Part shown: positions 43,126-53,405 of the stretch, piece by piece
Layout: the number at the start of each line of letters is the position of its first letter
Numbering within the stretch: position 1 is the first letter of the stretch
Origin: Anadara kagoshimensis
Lineage: Eukaryota; Mollusca; Bivalvia; Arcoida; Arcidae
Length of the DNA: 64,000 nucleotides
Direction of reading: 5' to 3'
NCBI GenBank assembly: GCA_021292105.1
Contig: CM037861.1
Span: 58,821,245-58,885,244 of the forward strand
Translations under genes and position numbers: made by a program
The notes under the pieces: model-generated
The model's database searches: none
Told to the model about the DNA's origin: nothing
The model's input: only the letters and a program-made list of their open reading frames with translations

Positions 43126-44087
43126 ACTTTATTGTACATTAAAAGTTCAAATGGTAAAAGTGTGGGGCTCCATCCCCATTGCTTACATTTCTATTTAGTT
43201 TCTTTATATATTTTTTCTGTCGGAGTTCATACAACCAGGAAAAATAAAAAAATAACATTTCCAAGATATTTTCATCATTTTTCAGGACATTATTATCATT
43301 GTAGAACCAAAACTTATCATTGATCATGCAAACCACATAATTCTTCTGATACAAGGGTCCACGTTTTGACTTTTTACATAAATTAATATGATATGTTTGC
43401 ACTGAATTGTTCTTCCAAATGTAAATAATGATCACTTGAAAACAAATTCAAAAAAAATTCCTACTTTAGGATTTGTGCAATAAGAGAATGTTTTGACCGG
43501 ATTGTATACGAAATAGTCACCTAGATATTTTAAGCTCTTTAATTTTACATAGTAAACATTCTCAAATTCAATGACATTTTACAAAACTCCACAACTTTTC
43601 AAGAAATAAGCCACATTTCATGATTTTTCATGAAAGAGGTCAAATTCCATTTCTTTTTAAGTTCTGTATGAACCCTACTTGGTGTATTGATGCTCAATGG
43701 AAACTATAAAAATCCACTTAACTTTTTATAAATGATTAGATTACAAATTGTAACTTAATCCTTCATTCTGTTTAGCTAGCCTGACAATTGACATGATGGC
43801 GGCCAGTGTTGGAACAGTGTGGCGTGGTCAGCGAAACGTCAATTAAAAGTCTGGGAGGTTCGGTACATGTACAGATATTGGTGCAACTCATTAGTTGCCT
43901 TTTTTTATGATCAATTCTATAACTCCCAGGAAAATGAGCAAGCTAACTTGGGTAAATAATATGTGCATATCACCTATCAATGTTGATGCGTTGTACCAAG
44001 TTTCCTGAAATAGTACTTAATAGTTTTGGAGAATTACTCTAGACAAGAAATGTCTAAATGTACAGACATTTAATATTCTCCGGACAG
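43126..44087. other. No gene accepted; GC-rich start-codon context at 43785-43846
   Basis: CATGATGGCGGCCAG stands out from the AT-rich surroundings and opens a 17-codon frame (43793-43846). Overlapping frames at 43099-43435 are not supported. The pearl-like core fragment near 43930-44060 is uncertain. Confidence 0.3.
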
Positions 44088-44345
44088 GGTCTCACCAACA
44101 CTTGAAAACAGGTAGTGAGTTTTCTTTCTCCAAACACTCTGCATTAAGAAATGAAAGTCATGGGGTCCTTCAGATGATATCTTCTGCCCCATGTGACAGC
44201 ACGCATAGCTCGTTAACGAACCCTCCCTACAAATTGCCCTTAGTGCACTGCACAAGTTAAAATTTCTGCAACTTCAACTATAGTTGGTGACATCTTGATA
44301 TAAGTGAAATATTCTAGGATGTAAAACCCCATTTAATCAATCTTT
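44088..44345 (+). mobile_element. SINE family A, head missing
   Basis: ACACTTGAAAACAGGTAGTG, CTCTGCATTAAGAAATGAAA, GGGGTCCTTCAGATGATATC and 3' end TAAAACCCCATTTAATCAAT. Ends about 40 bp downstream of the exon 1 donor (minus strand). Confidence 0.8.
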
Positions 44346-44384
44346 CTTTGAAAGGCAAAGGATTAGGGAATAAAAAATACTCAC

Positions 44385-44545
44385 CCATTGTTTTCTGGTA
44401 GTTCACTTTCTATATCATACATTTCAAGTGACTCGACTTTGTCCCCTTGGAGTTTCTTCGGAGACAATTTCGTCATTGTGGAATTTCTGTTTGCCAAATC
44501 AATGGCTTTTGACATGTTTCACCCATCTACATTCATCTGTGAGAT
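44385..44545 (-). CDS. First coding exon of an unidentified minus-strand gene
   Basis: Acceptor TTTATTTCAG ends at 44546, so an upstream non-coding exon must exist. The ATG is at 44515-44513 with A at -3 (AAACATG). Forty-three codons plus two bases (GG) follow to a consensus donor GTGAGT at 44384. The peptide begins MSKAIDLANRNSTMTKLSPK and ends EMYDIESELPENN. Its two spare bases are completed by the first base of 27484-27639 to give Gly and an acidic run into SEEED. A five-codon uORF (44536-44519) sits three bases before the start. No signal peptide or membrane segment. Family not recognised; a cytoplasmic regulatory N-terminus is a guess. Confidence 0.7.
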
Positions 44546-44547
44546 CT

Positions 44548-44551
44548 GAAA

Positions 44552-44594
<43 letters not shown>

Positions 44595-44660
44595 ATCAAT
44601 AAATCAATAAATCAATAAATCAATGAATGAATGAATGAATGAATGAATGAATGAATGAAG
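44548..44660. repeat. (AAAT)n-(AATC)n-(GAAT)n compound microsatellite
   Basis: AAATAAATAAAT to 44595, then ATCAATAA units, then GAATGAATGAAT to 44659. It abuts the exon 1 acceptor, so on the minus strand it supplies the T-rich tract before the AG. Confidence 0.95.
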
Positions 44661-45734
44661 AAACAAAAACAAAAAAATATATTCAGATACATAAACCTAA
44701 TTCAGCAAATCAGGAAATTTTCCTGCAAATTTTTGAAAGATTCAGCTGAGAAATTTGAATTTAACCTTTTTTATTCAGTTAACTTGCACTTAATGTACTG
44801 GTTGATTGTAGCTAATCCAAGCTGAAATGAAAGCAGTTCAATAAATGACAATGCTTGATTTAATTTAAACAGCGCATTTCATTTCCACATGAAAAAAATC
44901 ATAATTTTCATTTTAATTGTCTTTCTTTCATTGCTATCATACAAATTATTGCAACCTTTCATAGCTTCAGCATCTAAAGTCACCTTATCTACTTCCCTGT
45001 ACAAAGGGAAAAAAAAAAATTGTGGAAATGAAAAATGACTTTATGAAAAAATTTCAGAAATCCAATGCACCACATTTAAAGCATGTTGAAAATATTACAA
45101 AATCTTTGCCTATAATTTGCCTAATTGCTGAAGTGAAAAAAAATTCAGAAATCCAATGTGCCACAATTTAAAGCATGTTGGGATATTACAAAATCCACAC
45201 CTGCAAGTCTTCTACCTCTCACAATTAAACTTATATCACTTATTTTCTCCTTATATTCCTGATATCTTAAATCATCCAAACTGTCCTTATTGTTTCTGCA
45301 TTGTCATCTGTTCAAATTCAAACATTTAAACACCATAAAATTTTTAAAATTAAAAATCCAAAATTTGAAGTCGTAGTTTTATACAATTGAAGCTTTACAT
45401 AGACTATGTAGTAAATTTTTGTAAGCAATTTTCTCCCAAGAAATAATGCAGTGGAAAACATCATGGGAAAAAAGACTATGGCTGCATATTTCCACGGTTT
45501 CTGTATTGAAAATCTGCATGACTTTGTATTTTGAATGGGTGTATAGAAATGATAAAAAAGAATGAACCAGACCCTGGGACTTCAAATTAAAACTTAAACC
45601 ACGGCACTAGTATTCAACTGCATGCAACAGCTTCAGTTAAATTAAGTTAAAATTATTAGAATTTAAATAGGCAGAAAATAAATTGCATAATAATAGTGAT
45701 TGTTCTTTTATCAACATTTTTTTATCATTGAAAA
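44661..45734. other. No gene; two copies of a ~90 bp unit at 45040-45200
   Basis: TTCAGAAATCCAATG-GCCACA-TTTAAAGCATGTTG occurs twice. A 68-codon minus frame at 45379-45585 is unsupported. The upstream 5'UTR exon of the minus gene may lie here or further right. Confidence 0.4.
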
Positions 45735-45845
45735 TTTTTATTGTATAACAATACATATAATTTGTATTTATTTGTATAACAATACATATAATTTGTATTT
45801 ATTTGTATAACAATACATATAATTTGTATTTATTTGTACATTTGT
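45735..45845. repeat. 33 bp tandem repeat, 3 copies
   Basis: TTGTATAACAATACATATAA plus TTTGTATTTAT repeated without change. Confidence 0.9.
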
Positions 45846-46062
45846 TGATAAACACTAAACACTTTATCAAAAAAAAAGTATTACTTTCTTTTAATTAAAA
45901 ATAATTGGCGTTACTATCACACTAACCAACGAACCAGGTGATAATTGGATTTATTTAACGTATAAAAATATAATAAATTGTTTATAAAGGTGACACATTT
46001 CTGACATCAAACACGACATGTTAACTGCATTATGACACGTAGTCGGCTGTCAAGAAATAAAA

Positions 46063-46137
46063 ATGTTGCTTTGGTATGCCGCATTTGGCGTGGCGATATT
46101 TTTGTCACTTCTCAAAATCTGTGTCTTTACACACCTA
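46063..46137 (+). CDS. Candidate first coding exon with signal-anchor peptide
   Basis: ATG at 46063 opens MLLWYAAFGVAIFLSLLKIC, a strongly hydrophobic stretch like a signal peptide or single-pass anchor, and 25 codons later meets a good donor GTAAAG. An in-frame TGA lies ten codons upstream, and TATAAAAATA is at 45961, about 100 bp before the ATG. Local GC and CpG are higher than around. No downstream exon was found, and a second frame (ATG at 46032) is also open for 57 codons, so this may be chance. Confidence 0.3.
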
Positions 46138-46589
46138 GTAAAGTATTAGTAAAACACAGGGTTTTACCGACGTGCAAATGTGCAGTCTAAACACACATTT
46201 GTGCTCTTTGGACTCTCCAAAATTAGGTATGTGTGTCCACTTGGATGCATGAAAATTGTTCATGTCATTGTGGTTTCACAATCATTTATCTGGCCCCTTT
46301 CTGTTTTTCAGTTTATCATTTTTAATCTTTGTTACCATCAGTAATAAAAGCATATGATTGAACATGATTATAAACACATAATAATGTTCATTATGTAGAT
46401 ATTTGATTTAGGCTGTAAGGATCATGTTATCACAGAAACATGGACCCTTGAATTTTATGTCTGGACCTGGTCTGGACCCTCATTTCTATTTACTCTCTTG
46501 CCAGGACCTACACATTTAAAAATGGTTGTAAATACCTGAAAACAAGTCTCCAACTTTGACCAATTTGACCAAATTACCTTATTCTGTAT

Positions 46590-46990
46590 ACTTTGAAATC
46601 AATTATTTTTGTGGTGTCTAATTTTCATGATTCTAAAAAATATACCATTTTGTGGTGTGGTAAATTCGTGGTTGGTGATTTCTTATTTTGTGATTCTAAG
46701 AAAAAAAACCATTTTGTAGGATGATAAAATTGTGGTTGCTGGTTTCCTTTTTCGTGGTTCTAAGAAAAAGTAACATTTAGTGGGGTAATAAACTCATGGT
46801 TCCATATTTGTTGTAATTCTATGAATAAAAATATCATTTTGCGGGGTGAAAAATTTCTGGTTGGTTGTTTCTTATTTTGTGGTTCTAAGAAAAAATACCA
46901 TTTTGTCAGGTGGTAAATTCATGGTTTCATTATTTTTGTGGTTCTATGAAAAAAAACATTTTGTGGGTGATAAACTTGTGGTAATAAGTA
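46590..46990. repeat. ~72 bp tandem repeat, ~5 copies
   Basis: ATTTTGTGG-GTGGTAAATTC-TGGTTGGT-TTTCTTATTTTGTGGTTCTAAGAAAAA. Passes directly into the 18 bp array. Confidence 0.8.
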
Positions 46991-48165
46991 CACAGTCAGT
47001 GTACCACACAAAGCCAAGGTACTACACACAGCCAAGGTACTACACACAGCCAGGGTACTACACACAGTCAGGGTACCACACACAGCCAGGGTATCACACA
47101 CAGCAAGGGTACCACACACAGCCAAGGTACCATACAAAGCCAGGGTACCACACACAGCCAAGGTACTACACACAGCCAAGGTACCATACACAGTCAGTGT
47201 ACCATACAAAGCCAGGGTACCACACACAGCCAAGGTACTACACACAGCCAAGGTACCATACACAGTCAGTGTACCATACAAAGCCAGGGTACCACACACA
47301 GCCAAGGTACTACACACAGCCAGGGTACTACACACAGTGTACCACACAAAGCCAGGGTACTCATACCACACACAGTGTACCACACAAAGCCAGGGTTCCA
47401 CACACAGTCAGTTACCACACACAGTCAGTGTACCACACACAGCCAAGGTACTACACATAGCCAGGGTACTACACACAGACAGGGTGCCATACACAGCCAA
47501 GGTACTACACACAGTCAGGGTACCACACACAGGCAGGGTACCACACAAAGCCAGGGTACCAAACACAGCCAAGGTACTATACACAGCCAGAGTACTCGCA
47601 CCACACACAGTGTACCACACAAAGCCAGGGTACCACACACAGTCAGTGTACCACAAAAAGACAGGGTACCACACACAGTCAGTGTACTACACAAACCCAC
47701 GTACCACACACAGCCAAGGTACTACACACAGCCAGGGTACCAAACACAGTGTACCACACAAAGCCAGGGTACCACACACAGCCAAGGTACACACAGCCAG
47801 GGTACCACACACAGCCAGTGTACCACACAAAGGCAGGGTACCACACAGCCAGTGTACTACACAAAGACAGGGTACCACACACAGTCAGTGCACCACACAA
47901 AGCCAGGGTACCACACAGACAGGGTATCACACACAGACGGTACCACACACAGTCAGTGTACCACACAAAGCCAGGGTACCACACAGACAGGGTATCACAC
48001 ACAGACGGTACCACACACAGTCAGTGTACCACACAAAGCCAGGGTACCACACACAGACGGTATTACACACAGTCAGGGTACCATAAACATCAAGGGTACT
48101 ACACACAGTCAGGGTACCACACACATCCAGGGTACCACACAGTCAAGGTAATACATCCAGTCATG
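46985..48165. repeat. 18 bp minisatellite, 1.2 kb, ~65 units
   Basis: Core unit GGTACCACACACAGCCAA with variants AGTCAGT, AAAGCCAGG, ACAGACA and units lengthened or shortened by 1-4 bases. Being 18 bp and stop-free, it opens several frames on both strands (up to 258 codons: YHTQPR-like forward, CGTLAV-like reverse). Frame is broken by the odd-length units, so I call it non-coding. Confidence 0.92.
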
Positions 48166-48661
48166 GTAATGCAATGTCATAAACCCTTCTGTATAAATTT
48201 TGTTCCAAAAACAACAGATTACATTCATATGTGCACATATACAATATCATTTGAACCTTTGTTGAAACCTACATGATTTGTGATCACATTGCCATGGTGA
48301 TATGAATATTTAATGTTTTACCACCAGATTCTATAATGTAATTCCCTCCTGATTCATTACCTGTATCCCTAAATTTTATTACAGAAATTACTACAGCTTT
48401 GATGTGGTCTCAAGGTAGTTTATAATTTATCGAGGGAAAAATAGGGTCTTTGTTACTCACTTCAGACTCATTAGTCCTACTGCAAACATTTCGTCATGGA
48501 AAGTTAACATACAAAATCATCAAAAGATGGTCATATTTAACTGATTGCTTGTCATATTTTACATAATTCTTAAAACAAAATTAAAATTTGTTTTAGCTAA
48601 TTATCAATGATATTTTTTTAACAATTTTTGTTTACTGATATTCATTATTATTCCTTTTTTT
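48166..48661. other. No gene seen
   Basis: AT-rich spacer. Confidence 0.4.
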
Positions 48662-48865
48662 AATGATGTTTCATGTCCCAGACAAATTATATTGATGCAA
48701 TCAGTTCAAGAATGGTGGAGGGAACTGGAGTGCCCAAAAAAATCTCCACCCTTTAACAAGCAAACTTTGGCAAGAGTAAGACAAACTTCTTATACTACAA
48801 TCTGTCTAAAACAAGATTCAAACCTAGGTTGTAAGAGACTCTGTCATCCATTTTTTCAATTCAAA
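48662..48865 (-). mobile_element. SINE family B, most complete copy
   Basis: Plus-strand order: TTTCATGTCCCAGACAAATT (tail), GGTGGAGGGAACTGGAGTGC, TTTAACAAGCAAACTTTGGC, TTCTTATACTACAATCTGTC and AGATTCAAACCTAGGTTG (B-box complement), then a head of TAAGAGACTCTGTCATCC. Minus orientation. Confidence 0.65.
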
Positions 48866-49148
48866 CTTTATTCACTCTAAACCACCGGAGGTGGTACAAG
48901 AGGTATATTTACATATAATATAAATCCGATGCCTGCATCACAATGTTTACAATAAATACATATACATTTCATACATACAAACATTAAATATAAATACATA
49001 GTCACATCCATAATCACACATCAATAATCACAAATCCATAATCATCCATAATCACACATCCATAATCACACACTTTTGACCAATCAGCCACCATTTTAGG
49101 TCCCTTTTTTGTTTTTATATAGATAACAAATAATTACAACAATTACAA
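48866..49148. other. Short (CCATAATCACACAT) repeats at 49005-49075
   Basis: Five to six irregular copies of ATCCATAATCACACA. No gene. Confidence 0.5.
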
Positions 49149-49631
49149 CAGACACATGAGAAGTATTCTGACACTTTGTAAGATCCTTCTTTGTTTCATA
49201 AAAAACCATTTTTTTTTTTTTTAAATTTCCCAAAAATTTATTTCTTGGTCAATTTACTTGAATTTTTCACTGTTAAATGTAAAATTTGTTGAAGTTTTTC
49301 TTAAAAATAATTAGAAAAGTCAATTTCGTTGTTTTTAATTAAGATAAACTTTTCAGATTCAACATAATATTTCTAAAATTGAAATCTACTATATAATCAT
49401 GATTCACATGGTTGTTAAAAATTTACCGTTTTGTTCACCTTATGTTTTCTTGACTAAGGACAGTATTTTGAAAATTATTGGAAGAAACTACAAAAAATTT
49501 CACATTTAACGGTTAAAAATTCATGGAAATCTACCAAGAAATACATTTTTAAAAATTTTCCAAAAATATATGTTTTATATGAAACAAAGAAGGATTTTAC
49601 AAAGTGTCCCAATACTTCTTGCATGTCTCTG
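49149..49631. mobile_element. MITE with ~185 bp terminal inverted repeats
   Basis: CAGACACATGAGAAGTATTC at the left and its inverse at 49600-49631 begin arms that stay about 80% complementary through CTTTGTAAGATCCTTCTTTG, TTTATTTCTTGG and CTGTTAAATGTAAAATTT. A TA follows the right end. A transcript would form one long hairpin. Confidence 0.8.
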
Positions 49632-50109
49632 TACATGTCATAACTTCAAATAATCAAAACATGATGCTTTTAAATTCATGCAGTTGAAATATTAAAAAAT
49701 CATAAAAGATCATAATTACGTGTATCTAAAATTAAGAGATCATAATCATAATTATTATTTTAGAATCAATTTAGTGAGAGGAAATTAATGTGATATTGTA
49801 CAATAGAATTTCCATTATTCTTGTAAACAAAATTAGTTTGTAATTTGAAATACTTAATTCAAAAGGGATCAATGAATCAAAAATTGAATGTAATTTTTTA
49901 ATAAATAATTTGCTACATACAAATTACCTGTAATTTACCTGAAGATGATCACTTGAGGTGTATGATTAGTTATTAATGATATATGATTAACTGGATATAT
50001 CTAATGCAGCAGCCAGTCTAATCATTCATCCCAAGTGTGCAAGGCCACTTAATTTTGATGAATTATAATATAATAGTTTTTCATATTACCAGTAAATAGG
50101 GAACCATGA
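49632..50109. other. No gene seen
   Basis: AT-rich spacer. Confidence 0.4.
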
Positions 50110-50358
50110 AGGCTCAAGAGGGGGAGAGTCCTAGGGTTGGAAACCACCCACCCCAACCCCTTCATCTCTGTCCATGATATTATGTGTGTACTGTGTGTAT
50201 TACTTGGGCAGATTGCAGGAAATTGCAGGATTTTATGCTACATTTCAAAAATTTTATGGGGGAGCAGCAATGAAAAATTGGAACCCTCCTTTTCCAAAAT
50301 TCCTGGTCCACCTCACCCCTTTACTAAAAATCCTCGGTCCACTACTGGGAAATGCAAT
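50110..50358 (+). mobile_element. Second copy of the 10403 element
   Basis: CCATGATATTATGTGTGTAC, TTGCAGGAAATTGCAGGATT and a right end CGGTCCACTACTGG that mirrors the CCAGTAGCGGACC end at 10616. The two overlapping ORFs here (87 and 70 codons) are by-products; only a shared 20-residue reading (YYL-RLQEIA) links them to 10437-10667. Confidence 0.55.
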
Positions 50359-50745
50359 GTTGTATCTAGATCATTCTATGAAATAAAGAAGTTGTTTTAA
50401 TGGAAACATCATACATTGTAATATTGTAAAATATGACTGGAATAGATTGAAATAATGAAGATTTATGCTACAGTTAGGAAGTAGCAGACAGTTCTGGGAT
50501 GGTAGGGAAAATTAGAGAGCCAGAGAGAAAAACAACCAAAATTTCATGAATCAAACTGACACTGAGATCGGTCCTGAATGCATGGTATGGAGTAATGGAG
50601 TTTTATGTCCAAATGAGGATTTTTTTTTTTTTTCACTTATATCGAGGCAGAGAAAACAAACATTCTTCATTAAGGGAACTGAAAAAAAAACTTTTTCACA
50701 TTAGGATTTGTCCTGAATAAGTGGAGTGCGTTAAATGGGGTTTTC

Positions 50746-51297
50746 TTCCATATCTGCTCATGTAAGATAGGGTTTTTCCCTATGTGAGATACGCGTATCT
50801 CACATGACCACGTGACCTTTAGTGACGTCACAATCAAAAGACAATTACATGACGTCATCATATGGAGAACATGACGTCATCTTGCGGGAAAATGACATCC
50901 ATTTCTTCACAATTTAGAAATTTTGAGTGCGTTTCAAATGAAAAATATTGGATTTTTTAATGAACCACTTTGTTTTGTAGTTTATACATTCTGTATAAAC
51001 CAAAATCCGGTACGATCTATCCAATGGCCATATTTATTTTAAAGTAGAATGTCGAATTACAAAGTTAGATTTTACAAACATGGCGTCGATGTTTATGTTC
51101 ATCGTACTTGAAGCCAAATATTGGCACTAAAATGGAAGAAAAATAATCCATTATGAGTTTATCCATGTAGGATAGGGAAATCTCACCCTCGGGGTTGAAC
51201 ATTTCTGGTCAGAGACTCGGCAAGCCTCGTCTCTGACTGAAATGTTCAACCCCTCGGGTGAGATTTCCCTATCCTACATGGATACTCATAATGGATT
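50746..51297. mobile_element. Inverted-repeat element with nested palindromes
   Basis: Left end CCATATCTGCTCATGTAAGATAGGG and right end CCCTATCCTACATGGATACT pair imperfectly. The right part 51146-51297 is by itself a near-perfect foldback (CATGTAGGATAGGGAAATCT arms, GAGACTCGGCAAGCCTCGTCTC centre). On the left is a perfect 20 bp palindrome GTGAGATACGCGTATCTCAC (50784-50803) and three TGACGTCA or TGACGTCAT sites at 50823-50880. Confidence 0.65.
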
Positions 51298-51491
51298 CTT
51301 ATATTCTCCTCCAGTAAAGATTTTTTCACTTCGATCAAGGCAGACATGTCAGAGATGGTGGGGGAAAGCCCAGGAGAAAAACCAACCTTCAACAAGCAAA
51401 CTGACAAACTCTCTTATACTATGGTCTATCCTGAATGAGTGGAGTGGAGTAATGCAGTTTTATGCCCCAGTCAAGATTCTTTCACTAATAA

Positions 51492-51898
51492 AGCCTAGCG
51501 CACACGAGCGATAAAAAATCGCTCGTCGCCGTCGCCGGGAAAATCGCCACAAAATCGCCCAGTGTGCGGTGGCTGGCGACACGATTTTACATCGCTGGCA
51601 ACTCGTCGCCCAATATCAAGCAGGTTTGATACTGAGCGATGAAAATCGCAGAGTTGCAAGAAAATCGGCGTGTGTGCTGTGCACTGCAATCGGCGACAAA
51701 ACCAACTTAAATGTTCAGCCAATCAGATGACATTTTTTAGTGTAGAAGAGATCACATGAACAAAGATGCGCGTGCACTTTCACCGAGACTGCTGTACCAT
51801 CGCCGAGAAATCGTCACTTGTTCCGCACACACGGCGACCAGATTTTTGTCGCTCGCAACAGCGACGAGCGATTTTTCATCGCTCGTGTGCTGCGGGCT
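51492..51898. mobile_element. PIF/Harbinger-like MITE, 407 bp
   Basis: Ends AGCCTAGCGCACACGAGCGA and the inverse of AGCCCGCAGCACACGAGCGA, flanked by TAA (51489-51491, 51899-51901). Subterminal AAAAATCGCTCGTCGC is inverted too. Much more CpG- and GC-rich than its surroundings, with many ATCGC/GCGAT words. Interrupts a family B SINE body that reads through when it is removed. Overlapping ORFs here are by-products. Confidence 0.8.
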
Positions 51899-52130
51899 TA
51901 AGGACGAAGTCAGTTCTGGGATGATGGAGGAAGCTGGAGAGCACAGCAAAATACCACCAACCTTCAATAAACCAACTGATAAGCTTTCTTATATTAGGAT
52001 CTGCCCTGAATGAGTGGAATGGAATAATGGAGCTTTATGTTAGTAGTAGTCAAGATTCTTTCACTTATACCTAGACAATCAGTACAGGGATAGTGGAGGA
52101 AACTGGAGAGTCATGACTAGTAAAACTAGA

Positions 52131-52985
52131 AGGTTTAGGATTATAGTATTCAAATATCTAAACCATTAATTACTCGACATTACCACCAGTACCCTAGGTT
52201 CCACAGTTGATTTTAGAAGTAACATCATTAAGGCATTAAGGCAAATCATGACAGCACTAAGCAGAAAATGAAACTGTTATTTACAAAAATAAATAGAAGT
52301 GTTTTTGAATTAGTAATGCTAATCTTTATTTACATATTTGCCCAGACATTAAGAGTTTATGGGATTTTAGAAAAAAAATCAAAATTGTTTTGACATGGGC
52401 GTAAAACTGTGTATAACCAGGTACTTTAACTGTAGTAGCATTGACGTTTTCTACCACATATAGTATCTACCGTACATCTATATTATATTTAAAACAGTAA
52501 AAAATTATTTAATTTCTGCATTTATTATTAAGAAATCAGATTTTCACAAAACTGTGGTGTTTGAATTATTAAGAAACGGACCAAAAATCAGAGGATAATA
52601 ATGTATTAAATATATGTTTAATCTGTTACCATATTACTGAAATGTAACTGTAATACCATTAAATTTCCAAAAAGTTTTATTTTGCAAATAACAAGGAATT
52701 TTACTTCTTTTATGTGCCACAACTGATCTGCTTTAACTTTATAAGTGACAAAATCTCTAAGATATTGGACATGTATGGTGTATTGAAACTTTCTATACAG
52801 TACATGTTGGGTGTTGGTTATCTAAAATGGTTCACACAAACTTAACAAAAATCATATATGGAGAGCCTTGTTAACATGTAATTGTAAAAGTACAAAATAC
52901 TTATAACAGTAAGAGGTTAGGACAAGCAAACAAATACAAGCTAGGTGTTTTTGTTAACAATCATAACATAGAGAATAGGTTGGTA
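52131..52985. other. No gene seen
   Basis: AT-rich spacer, no recognised repeat and no splice-flanked frame. Confidence 0.45.
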
Positions 52986-53223
52986 TAGGCAAACAACACT
53001 GACCTGGCTGATTGACTTTTTATTACGAACATCCATAAAGGAAGATCCACCCAATATATGGGTAGTGTTAGAATTTGTAGTTAGTACATGTTCTTGCTCT
53101 TTAAATATAATTCTTTCCATTATAGAGACAAAATAAAAATCTGGTCTCCTTCTACCTATTTGAACTTGTCCATCATAAATATGTAAATTAAAGGTCAAGA
53201 AGACAGGTCAATGTTGTTTGCCT
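52986..53223. mobile_element. MITE with GGCAAACAACACTGACCTG ends
   Basis: TAGGCAAACAACACTGACCTG at the left and AGACAGGTCAATGTTGTTTGCC at the right are inverted. Interior CACCCAATATATGGGTAGTG is shared with 30868 and 37328. Confidence 0.75.
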
Positions 53224-53405
53224 TTATTGATAAATTTTAAATCATTAAAGCTAACTAAAAAACTCAAGTAGTGTACCATTAAGTGATCTAGTCCCACATT
53301 TAATTAGAATTTTTAACATTTGATGCAAATACTAATGAAGACACTGATGTGGGGTGGGGTGGGGTGGGGTATGACATAGGCTGTTATGTACTTCATACAT
53401 ACCAG

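Larger units (their letters stand above)
50470..52130 (-). repeat. Tandem array of headless SINE family B bodies with nested insertions
   Basis: Units of about 180-200 bp read (plus strand) GGAGTTTTATGTCCCAGTCA, ATTCTTTCACTTATA, GACAGTTCTGGGATGGTGGA, GAAAACTGGAGAGC-CA, CTTCAACAAGCAAACTGAC, then CTGAATGAGTGGAGTGG and start again. About five units; none keeps a tRNA head. Split by 50746-51297 and 51492-51898. Confidence 0.65.

Noticed and set aside
46846-48276. Overlapping ORFs of 64-258 codons on both strands with YHTQPR or CGTLAV repeats
   Set aside because: They come from an 18 bp stop-free minisatellite and shift frame at odd-length units; no start, splice or codon-bias support.
51756-52013. 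85-codon ORF and its antisense partners at 51495-51967
   Set aside because: They cross the boundary of the TAA-flanked MITE and read its inverted GC-rich ends.
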